Below, one piece after another: positions 21,675 to 32,600 of a stretch of DNA of 64,000 nt; the first letter of the stretch is position 1, and every line of letters starts with the position of its first letter. This DNA is from Daphnia pulex (lineage: Eukaryota; Arthropoda; Branchiopoda; Diplostraca; Daphniidae), in NCBI RefSeq assembly GCF_021134715.1, contig NC_060026.1:12081001-12145000 (forward strand), written 5' to 3'. The position numbers and the translations under genes were made by a program. The notes beneath the pieces were generated by a model. It was not told where the DNA came from. It was given only the letters and a program-made list of their open reading frames with translations, and did no database searches.

Positions 21675-24600
21675 ATGTTTAACTTGTTGGCGTTGACATT
21701 CTTGGCCGTCGTTTCTCGCCAATCGTGCGGGTCGGTGCCGCTGCTGGATCAGACCGCTTCATCCGCCCTAAACACATCGACAATTCCAGCTGAATCGCGA
21801 CAAAGTGAGTCAAAATAATTTTTCGTTTCATTTTAAACTTTCGTGATTGTAAAAAAAAGTCATAAATTTATAGACCCACCGAGCTATTAAACAACATTTT
21901 GTGAGTTCCTTGACCTTTTTGAATGGGTTAGCAGAGTCAACCTTAATCGACACGGGTTTATATAGATCCAACGTGAACCGTAAGCCAAAAGTCCAACGCG
22001 GAAGACAATTATCTTTCCATCCAGCAGCAGCGGCATCGGCAATAAAATGCTAATGTTTTTCGGTTTCGACCCCGGTGGCATTTAATTATCCCGCCGTTCT
22101 TTTTCCTCGGTCGTTCAAATGCCAGTTATTTCGAGCTCCATTGATGATGGTTTCGTGCCTTTTGGCGAGAAGATTTTTATTTTCTAAAATAAAAAAGCGG
22201 AGACAAAGCGGAAGCCGAAATTGCCCTTGAAAAGATTTTTTTTTTTTCTTTTCAGAGTCTACTGTATAAATAAAGAATTAAAATAATTTTCGTGTCGGAT
22301 GATTTCCGTGACGATGGCGTCATATGGCGTCGACTTTGCTGACGCACTTTCCGTTTCTTTGTTTGATTCGGCAAAATTGCGTGACCCAGTTCGCGTGTCA
22401 GAACCGGTGCGAATTTCAAAAATTCTCACTTGCCCTTCAAGGACCATAAACAGTTTCAGATGAAGACGTTAAACAAGCGTATAGATAATAACCTGCGGTA
22501 ATGCATAATTCCGAATCAAAAGTATAGACACACCGGATCGAATGGTAAGAAGATAAATCAGGTCTCTTATTTCCACAGTATGTTATCGGAGCAGTATATA
22601 CATGCGGAAACAACCTTCTTTCTTTTATTGTTCGTCAGTATGTAGTGCTCTAGTGGAAAGCCACACGTAATAACGACAATAGAGACACGATGGGAAGAGG
22701 AAGCATCTCGTCATCCATCTTTGTTCCACATTTATTCGATTGTTATCTTTTTCTTTTGAACAACAAAACGTCACTATGTAAAATTCACTTATTTTTGTTT
22801 TGTTACCCCATAAGGTTCGTGTTGGACGCTCATCATCGACGGCCGTCGTCTCGATCCGCAGTTCATCGTCCGCTCCGTTTGGGCGGCCTCCTTGACGGAT
22901 TGCCAACGGGAGTGCGAGGACGTACTTTTCAACTGCGAAACCATCGCTTATGGGTATTACGATTTCAATTGCCTAATCACTGAATTGATATTCATAAAAA
23001 AAAATTTTCTTTGAAAAAGGAAAAGCGCGCTGAGAAACACGACTTGCGATTTGAGCGACTGGGAAGCGGCTTCGCTGAGTTTCCAGTCGTATTCGACGGA
23101 CACGATCGTGGCTCCCAGTTTCAACGTCTACAGCCGCTACGGGCGCTATCCGAACGAGCCGCAGGACCAGCAGCGGGGCTGCAACCAACATTTGAATGCC
23201 GATGCTGACCCCGCCTTTCACGGTGATATCACCCCGTATCACTACCGCCCGACCGAATTGCAAGCGGAGACTCTCTCCGAAGACGGTGAGTTGGCAACAG
23301 GAAGGTTCTTTTGACGAAGCTTTTATGATCCTTTTAGACTTGTGCACGGAGAATGGAGTATAAGAAGATTGTAAAAACCATGTCCGATCTCCCAGTTCAG
23401 TCGTAACAAGGGAGAATATGACAATAGACCGACAATCTGGTTCGTGATAAGTCAATAACAAGATGGCGTCTCACTCTGAAAGACAGTTGTAAAATAAATA
23501 AATAAAAAAATTATAACATAAAAAGGGAAATAAGGGCGTTGACCGTTATGAATAATATCCAATCCACCTGTCCCTCCCAGCACCTGCTGCCCCGGATGGG
23601 ATACTTTTCATTCTTCTTTCAAATGTCTAAAAATATCTCAGTAGATTTGGACGGGAGGAGGAAGTCAAGAAGTAACTATAACAAATAATTTGACAAACAA
23701 AAATTGGCAGTGGTGATATTATATTCTACCGACCGACCGACCTGTCACGCTGATTAGATCACTGGAGCGTTCAGAAGTTGCGGCGGGTCGCTGACTTGAA
23801 TCTGGTCACAAAAGTGAAGGATGCCCTTGGCGGGAGCCAAGTGATTTTGTCATCGTCTTTATTGTTTGACGCTTTTTTGAAATCCTTATTGTCGTCGTCG
23901 TCCGTGTGGAGACCTTGAAACGAGCAGAAAGGACAACGCAATTCGGCAGCCGCACACGACGGGCTGGGGACGGAAAAAAACGTGATGAAGACGGGCCAGT
24001 CAGATCGCATCCCTTTCAATTCCGTGTTGTATCCCTTGGCGAGCGGATGCTTTTCCAGTTGGCTTTATTTTGAATTTTGAGAAAAAAAGTTGTTGAAATC
24101 TCATGAGCGTTATGGGTGTCGGCAGACTGATTGGGCATTTGTTATTCGGTTTGGTTATTTTGATTCAAGTCATTGGCGCTTACCTAACCGCCGATGAAGA
24201 ATTGGTGCTTATCGATGAGGGTCCTGGTAGGTGGTCCGGATCCGATCGTAACAATCTTGAAATTTTGATTCATAAATTACATTTTGATCATTTATTTATT
24301 TATTTTTTTACTTTTTACAGTATGTTATTCAATCATCTTTAATGGTCGAAGATTGAGCCATCGATATATCGAACGCTCTGTGGCCGTCATCAGCCTTGAC
24401 GAGTGCAAATTGCTCTGTACCCGAGAAACTTCTTTTGATTGCAGATCCTTCAATTACAGGTATAAATGTCTGTGATAAATTGGCGCAATAATATTGTTAT
24501 TATTAAATTTTTTTTTTCACGTAAAAGACGAAGATTATCGTCGACCAACTGTGATCTGAGTCGAGAAGACTCGGCCAGTTTGGACGTCACCAGCAGCCGC

Positions 24601-27600
24601 GTTTTCTTTTCAGATTCCGACGTGGATTTCTACCAGCGCGTCGGTCGCGGTCAGAGTTGCTACCGTCCCTATGGCCGCCCGCCCAGCCTATCGCCCACTT
24701 CCTCCTCATCCGGGAGCGAGTATTACTACGGATCCATAAGTAATTCAGGATCGCTCATCCAGCGTCCCAGCTCCTCCGTCCAACCTTCCATTACCAGTTC
24801 ATCCATCAACGGTAATGTTATTATTATCGACATTTGAGCCTTTCATTTCAGCTTTTTATTTGTTGATTTGTGATCAGAATGTTACCGACGCTTGAAATCG
24901 GGTTATCGCCTCGAGCCGAGAATCATTCGTGACTCCCTAAATGTCCGGACCTTGTTCGAGTGCCAAACGGAATGTCACCGCTCCCGCATTTTCGTTTGCC
25001 GATCGTTCAGCTATCGGTAATTTCCTTTCAAAAATCCCGAAAATTTGATTCTTTTAGATTTTTGAAAAACGATACGTGTACATAGTCAAGCGATTAACGG
25101 ATATCATTCGGGAGGAAACAATTGCGAATTGAGCGACTTGGATCCGCGCGAATTCGACCCGGTTAGACACTTGGTAATCGATCGCGACGCCGATATCTAC
25201 GAGCGCAGTTTGGTCGGCCGCAATTGCCGCGACACGCCCGTCACGACCTGGAATAATCGGCCCACCATCAAGCCAACTTCAACATCTCGTGAGTGATTGA
25301 TTACATATAATACTCGGTCATGTTATTCAACTCGATTCTCATTTGGTTATTATTAATTAATCGGAATCGCCTATACAAAAGTCTGTTTCCTGCGCACCAA
25401 AAGCGGAATCCGGCTGGAGCGTCGTTCCATCCGTCATTCGGTGACTGTGAACTCGCCCGTCGAGTGCGAGCAAGAGTGTATCAACTCTCATTCCTTTACC
25501 TGCCGTTCTTTCAGCTACAGGTAAAACCCAAAAAAATAAAACAACAAAAAAGGAATTCAATAATTGATTAGACCCGTTTTGAAACGATAAATCAACCGGG
25601 AAATTTGAACGGCCTGTCACTTTTTGTTTTGTATTTCTTGGCAAGGTTTTCGAGCACGGCTACTCTATCGGATTTGTATCACAAGACTTACGAGAATTGC
25701 GACTTGAGTGACATTGATCTCAACTCGCTGGACCCGTTGCGTGATCTCATCGACGACCGACTCTACGACTCTTGGCAGAGGACCAGCTACAGTCGCGACT
25801 GCGACATTGGCAGCTTTCGACTGCCAGATACCAGCGGTAATAGACCCGAATGGTCACAAGGTTACTTCAGTCTGGGTTAATCCGAATAACTCACAAGCGC
25901 AAACATAATAATTATATCTACAACCAGTTTTTGCTGATATTCTAATTTTTTCGTTACATTTCCGCTTACTAGTTCTAGTTTTATATTCCTGTTAATGCTC
26001 GGATTGGAATATTACCATGTCACATTTTGTATTACCAAAACTTGCTGATTTTTCAGTGGAAAAATTAACCGATTAATCTCTAAGAAATTAATCATGTTAT
26101 TTGACTTATAACAATAATTATTAATACAATTAATTCAACGGAACGTTTGTATCCTCATCCGAAATGCCAAAAAAGGTGACGGTTACATCAACCGCGACGA
26201 CGAAGAAGACCTTCATTTCAGCTCGTTAAACCCTTGGTTTTCCTTCGGCAACAGCAATCAACGCCCTTACCCACTACTAACCAGTACGGCTACGGCCTCA
26301 TCGAGTAAGATAATAACCGCAAGATTAAATCTCTCTCTTTTTTATTTCACCCCTCCTGATTTGATTGCACACCCAGCGCACAATCACCGGATTGATTATA
26401 AAAGAGCACACACCGCACCGATTTTTTGTTTCCGTCTATTATACGTTGTGGTTCACCGACTTTATTTTTTCCCGCGGTTATTTGATTTGACACTCACGCG
26501 CTCTGATCTATATTATATAATATTATTATAGGATGCTACATTTCCTACCGGCTCGGCTTCCGCATGGTGAAGCGTCTGATACGCGAGTCCATCCACGTCC
26601 GCAACTTGGCCGAGTGCGAGTTGGAGTGCAGCCGGACGAGGCCGTTTACCTGCCAGGCGTTCCACTTCAGGTATAAACTAAATTAAAAATGGGTCGATTG
26701 ATTTAATTGAACAAAATTCTTTTCATTTGTACCTTCTTCTGGAATGTCACGACACGTTTTCGATTGTTTTCTTCTGTGTAGATACACGAATCTCGATGGG
26801 GGTTACGACCGTAACCCTTACAATTGTGAGCTAAGCGATTTGTCGGCCAGGGATTTCGATCGATATCGTGACATGGTAGAAGACCGTGACTACGAATTGT
26901 TCACCCGCTCTCAATTCTCTTCTTGCATTCAGAGTTTCAACAACCTCGGTAAGTAGAGTCCTACAATACCAATTTTCTTCTTTGTTTAACAATTAATCTA
27001 CCTTGACTTGGGTAAACACCGTGCAGAAAACCAATTCGATTTGCCGGATTTGGGTAAATATATTTTTCCGCGTGAATAATTTTGTTGCGATTGGATTCGA
27101 GTCGGTCGATCGGTTCTCGGAAATCAAGGTGGGGGGGAGGGGGGGGGGGGGTCCTGCCAGAAGCTGATTCATGGAAATTCTCGTCATCTCTTAATTTGAA
27201 ACTGACCCCACCCTCGTTTAGTTTATTTTGGTTTATGTAATGAAAGCTATGTATTATTGCCAGAGACTTTCCAATTCTAACATCACCTTGGCCTTTTTCT
27301 TTCTTTAAAAATGTCATATTCAAAAATTATATGTATATGGATCAGAAAAGTTGGCAAAAAACAATTGTGTTAACGTTCCATATTACCACAAGTCGAGCAA
27401 CTGGTATAATTACGGAGAAAATTGGTTCATGTTTTTATCAAGATTTTTCTAAGTAGCGGTATGATTGCGGGTCGCCGTCGTATGACAACAGCAGATTGGG
27501 CGTTTAGCGGGGAACTTATTGGACTTAAAAATAATAATAATAATGAATAAAAATGAAAAATGAAATTTGAAATGGCAGCGGATCGAGATATACTCAAAAC

Positions 27601-28424
27601 AAAAGCAAAAGTTGAGCCAACATTAGAGAATAGCCCAAGGACGTGTTTTTTTGTAATTATTATTTCAGATTGAAACTCGATCTCGGTCGCAATTAAATTT
27701 GATCCGCAATTCTCAGTATACCCTAAAGGTCGCCGAGATAAAGATTCAATAAAAATACCAACATTCTAAAAAAGCTTTATTCCTATCTTAAACATATGCA
27801 GCACTTGATATTCTTGCCAAAAAATTTAGCTTACGATTTGAAATTTTATTTCGAAATAAATTGTCAATTGCAATTATTTTTATTGTCTATGCAGAATCGG
27901 GCAGCCAGTTGAGTCCGATCCTGGCCATCAGCAGTTCGGAAGTGACGGTCAGCGGGATTCGTTGCCGGGCCGGTGCAAAATGCCGGCCACACCGTGAGCT
28001 GGGCTATTGGTACTGCAATATAATAAATAAAATTGAATTTTATTTATTTATTACTTTAATTGATTTTATTTTAAGGTACTGCGAGATCGACCAGACCAGC
28101 TACTACAAATTCAACAATAACTGGGATTACTGTTGCCAACCGCAGTCGCGCTGCGGGTATTCAGACGGCTACACCTACCCGTGGTGCATGGTCGGCTCGG
28201 TAGCGTCGGGCCAATGGCGACCTTGCTCCGACCGTTACGCCGAGCGTCCATACGCTTACCTGCACCGTCATTTGCCGCCCAACGCCACCGAACCCACCGG
28301 TGTTTCACCGCCACTCAAGAGCGACGACGACGTCATCCGGCCCATCGACTCCAATTCGGCCGATTACTTGCGAACCGGCTCCCACTTTATCGTCACAACT
28401 AATTGCACCGACGCCGATAAATGA
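21675..28424 (+). CDS. secreted multi-PAN/apple-like domain protein (14 coding exons plus an alternative first exon)
   Basis: Exons 21675-21804, 22815-22953, 23020-23285, 24321-24459, 24528-24811, 24878-25016, 25086-25288, 25382-25520, 25646-25836, 26176-26304, 26532-26670, 26782-26948, 27895-28009 and 28076-28424 join in phase to 842 aa. The N-terminus MFNLLALTFLAVVSRQSCGS is a signal peptide. Five repeats follow, each from a 139-nt exon plus a second exon: the first half has the PAN pattern (CYRRLKSGYRLEPR..., then CQTECHRSRIFVCRSFSYR), and the second half carries NCELSDLDPREFDPVRHLV and a DRD-Y/IYERS motif. Exon 10 (129 nt, phase 1-1) is a linker that could be skipped in frame. The C-terminal domain is different, Cys-rich, with RCRAGAKCRPHRE and YPWCMVGSV...WRPCSDRY. 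There is no ZP domain, unlike NompA, and no membrane anchor. PAN repeats bind proteins or glycans, so an extracellular matrix or cuticle role is likely; I cannot name the orthologue. Confidence 0.85.
24103..24226 (+). CDS. alternative first coding exon with its own signal peptide (PAN gene)
   Basis: An ATG at 24103 opens MSVMGVGRLIGHLLFGLVIL followed by IQVIGAYLTADEELVLIDEG, a good signal peptide, and ends at a GTAGGT donor in phase 1. That is exactly the phase required by the acceptor at 24321, the start of the second PAN repeat. Exon 23020-23285 ends in the same phase, so either can join it. The simplest reading is a second promoter in the 0.8-kb intron that makes a shorter secreted isoform lacking the first repeat. 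A less likely alternative is two adjacent genes, with the upstream one ending early. Confidence 0.6.
26949..27894 (+). other. 946-bp intron of the PAN gene
   Basis: The largest 3' intron of the gene separates the PAN repeats from the distinct C-terminal domain. It includes a G-rich run near 27130-27152 and AT-rich sequence. I see no exon in it. Confidence 0.5.
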
Positions 28425-29632
28425 TTCCACCCATTTGCGCTTTTCCTCGTAAAATAATTCGAATTTTTAAAATTTTTATTGAAGGGCTTTATTTATGATC
28501 AACGCCGTGACGGCCTCGCCCTTTTTTGGGGATGTCATAACTGTGTGGTGGAGGGCTATGATTATTTGAAGTATACTCTGACATGATTGTAATCTTGGAA
28601 TTGTGTATTTTATTTGTTTGTTTCGTATCTTTTTTTAAATATTTTTTATTGTCACTAAACTGGTCGATTTCACAGTTTCCAATTTTGTTTTTATCATCGC
28701 ACCTGTCGGACATACATGGCTCATTCCGATATTTAAAAAAAAACGAAAAAATGATTCAAATGCAAAAAAACCAGGTATCGTCCAGTGAAACATCTCAGCT
28801 GACGGGGAATGGAATATGTGAAAGATTTTCAATTTCTCGAGAGAAAACGTCATTATTTCAAATGAGAGGGATCAAATCAAACACTGGAATATAAAACGAG
28901 ATAGAATGATTGAGAGTTGGACACAAGCAAGACGTCATTTTAAAAAAATCACGCAATCGGACAGGCGGCGTCACAGTTGTAAAAATGGGGTAATATAAGG
29001 CGGACACCGGTGTCTATCTCAAACATGATTGGGGGATAATATTGAGGGATTCGAAGCACCTGATTATTTTTCGAAAAACAAAACAAAAAAGACAATTTTT
29101 AAAAAAGGAAATTAAAAAATAAAAATGGTGGCGCTATTTGCATTCACGTGTTATATCGATGGGATACAAAAAAAATTTAAAGAAAAATAGAATTAAGAGA
29201 AGATTATTATCGAAGAAGAAATGATGAAGTCGTCGACGCCACTTGGGCGGCGTCACGAGATCGCATACGCACACAACAAAAAAAGAGTTCACGCACAAAA
29301 GGGGACGGGATTAAACCCCCCACCCCTAAACTAAAAAAAAAATATTCAAACAGACGAAAATGTACACAATAAAATCACTGCGAAATATAAGCATCATTAT
29401 TAATGTTTGGACGGAACATTATCAAGGGCGTATTTCAAAAACTTGTTCGAAAAGTCATAATTTTGTAATATGGATTATTTTTTTGTTGTTTTTCTTCCAT
29501 CTTGGAATTGTTACATAAGAAAGAAGATTTGGAATTATATAAGAGCGAAGGGAATAATAAGAAACCCGAAACAAAAAATGAAAAATAACCCAAAAGTCGG
29601 AAGGGAGTGATGATTCGTTTCGTCGTTTAATT
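28425..29632. other. 1.2-kb region between two convergent genes
   Basis: It lies between the 3' end of the PAN gene (plus) and the 3' end of the Frizzled/LDLa gene (minus). It is AT-rich and holds their 3' UTRs. No gene or notable motif is seen. Confidence 0.5.
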
Positions 29633-32600
29633 TTATTCCGGGCCGGGTGGTTTGCCACAGTCGGTTTCATCGGCTCCGTCGGCGCAATCTCGCGTGCCGT
29701 CGCAGAGCTGCTCGAAGCGGATGCAAGTCGAGCCGGACATGCACAGCAGTTCGCCCAGCGGACACTTGTCCGGATTGAAAGTCGTGTCGGCGTTGATGGC
29801 GGTCTCATTACCGCCAGCGGCTAGCGGATCTTCCATCTCATCAATCAGAACATCCGATTCAAAGTTAACTGAATTCAATATAAACCAAACAATTAATCAA
29901 TTAATCATTTTCAATTTGATGGCAACATTTGAGAATAGGACTCACGTTCAGCTTCTCTGGCACACTGGGCCTCATCCGATCCGTCCTTGCAATCCACATT
30001 GCCATCACACACCCTATGGGAATAATTAATGAATTCATTAATCATCTATTCTGTCAGATATTGTATACGTCAGAGCGGATATCAAATGCGTACCACTTCC
30101 GGGAGATGCAGACACCCGTGTCGTTGCACTTGAAATCCTCAATTTGGCACGCTGTCATTTACAAACCAAAAAATAGATAACGAGGGTGAGCAATCAAGCG
30201 TTAATTAGAGATTTGTTTTAGAAAGTAGGTGAAATTCAGTCAGGTTTATATTGTTTACGTACCAATGGAGCTGCAATTTGTTTCGTCGGAATTGTCACGA
30301 CAGTGATTGGATCCGTCACAAACTCTGCGCAGGGGAATGCAAGAGAGACCGTCTCCGCACCGAAATTGACCATCTCCGCATTCTGTTAACGAAATAAATG
30401 GAAGAAATGAAAGTTTTGTTCGTTCCAAATGCGGAAGAATCAATAAAACAAAAAAAAAATGGGGTTCATCGAACTGCTGCAATGTCCGGCTGGAAAACCA
30501 ACCAACCGGAAGAGAGCTTTGCTACTGGTGTACAGATTTTTATTTTACAACGCACCTTGAGTGGATGGGCAATCGCGTTCGTCCGACCCGTCGGCGCAAT
30601 CCCGCGATCCATCGCACCTCCATCTTTTGGGCAGGCATCGGTTCTCGTTCTCGCAGCGGAATTCCTCTTCACGGCACCGGGAGCAGGCGAATTCGTCGTC
30701 TCCCAGGCTGCAATCCTGTCGGCCGTCACAGACCCAACGTTCGGGAATGCACGTGTTGTCGCTGTTGCAACGGTACTCGTTGGGCAGGCATTCACCTTCG
30801 GGAGCTGCACACATCCCATTCATGGTTGATTTCCGTTTGAGTGGAGGTTTTTGACAGAAAGTTGGGAGTTTTTCCGAGGAAAACCAGTCGAAAAAGATAA
30901 ATAGAGGATGGCAAACAAAAGAGCAGAAATATATAAGAATCCAGTTTGAGAGAGATTTCCTGTTTGATCATTTCATTTATAATAACGGTTTGTGCCAATA
31001 TTCATACTTGTCGAGGCCAAATTGAGGCAGACGTCCGGGTCGTTGGACTGTGGGAATTGGTCGCAATCCAGGACCGAAGCCAATGTCAGTGCCGATAGAA
31101 CGTAGCTGGAACAATCCTCGGCGATAGCTAAAATACAATGAAATGAATGTAATTGACAATTTCTAATTTGATGATGATTGTCAAATTGCGATTTTTACCT
31201 CGGCAGAATTGACGGCATGGTGGCAAACTGATTCCGCTTCCACGGCATGGAGGTTCCAGAACGGCGCATGCGTACTGTTGCACTCTTGGGTGGCTTGTTT
31301 TTCAAAATTATAATGAAATTAATGATCTGGGAAATTTGAATAGAGATTTAATTATTGATACCATTCTGATTCGGCGATAATTTCAAAGTAAGGCACGCTG
31401 AAATTGCGCTCGGCTTCCGTGTTGTCGCCGACCCAGTTGGGCAGGATCGTCTCCGAGTAAGGCAGGACTCCGCGACAGAAAGGCAACTGGCGGCGGATGC
31501 ACTCCGGTTCGACCGGAATGACGGAAGGCACAGAAACGATGCTGGGGAACTGCTCGGTGGTGGTCGAAGAAGAAATGGGGACGATTCCGCCTGGCTGGCT
31601 GGTGCTGGTGGAAGTGCGGATGCGATCCTCCGGCAGGAGCAGAGCCATGTTACCCAAATCCTGCATCTGGGCGAATTCCGTCGATTCTTCCGGCGTTTCC
31701 CATTTGACAATTTCCACCGGCACTTGGCTGACCTCTTCCGGCAATCGACTGCTTCCGGATGGGCTAGTCACAATCGTCTTGGCAGTCGTGGAAGTGGTTG
31801 TTGTTGTTGTGCTGGAAGTCTTTTGTCCACCTGTTGGCTGGATCTCTTCTTTCTTGTTGACAATGACGGCCGGAATGGCGACAGTGGCGTCGATCGGCTT
31901 CCAGGGCGCCGTGTCAATGGCCGGATCGACCGGTTTGGCGGACAGGATGTCCGGCAGAGCTTCCGTCTGCGAGTCGGTCGACTGTTCCGGATCGAAGTCG
32001 AGATCCTCTTGAACTTTGACGGGAACGAAACCGCTGGTTTCCAGTTCCTGGACGGCGACGACAACAGGATCCGGAAGTGGAACTGGAACAACAGCGGCGG
32101 TGGTTGTGATTTCTTTGGTCCGCTCGGAGCTGCTGACGTCGACGTCGGCCACCGTCGTCGAGATGGTCGACGCGGTTTTGACGGTTGTCGTCGATTCCGG
32201 AAGGAGGACGACCGGTGGCGCCGGATCCGTTTGCAGTTGACCGGAAGTGGAGTCGGTGTTGGCGGCCAACGAAGGCGTCTCGATGATGACGTCGTCGTCG
32301 GGCACAAAGAGCGTCGTCTGATCCTTGCCTTCAATTTCCTGACTGTTGGCTTCAATGTCGATCGGCGGATTCAACTCATCGTCCTTTTTCTCTTCTTCCG
32401 CCGGCTGGATGGGATTCTCGGTCGTGCTGGATGTCTGCTGGCCACCTCCGATCTTGTACGGTGGATAAACGGCCTCGCCTAGAATAAAAGAATCAAAATT
32501 TTGGTATGAACTTTCGACGGTCGATTAGATTATTAACCTTTAGCGTGATATAGAAGGATAAACTAACCTTTGACGTGGAATTCCGGTTCGTGAATGCCGA

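Noticed and set aside
28133-28402. 89-codon plus-strand ORF in the last PAN exon
   Set aside because: It is a frame shadow; the other frame continues the spliced protein with conserved cysteines.
29633-29640. A serine protease domain after the last LDLa module
   Set aside because: The frame stops directly after the module, and no trypsin-like motif is present down to the convergent PAN gene.
31497-32482. Long plus-strand ORFs of 171 and 252 codons opposite the stalk exon
   Set aside because: They are antisense to the Ser/Thr-rich exon, whose own frame is continuous with good splice sites and the Frizzled domain.
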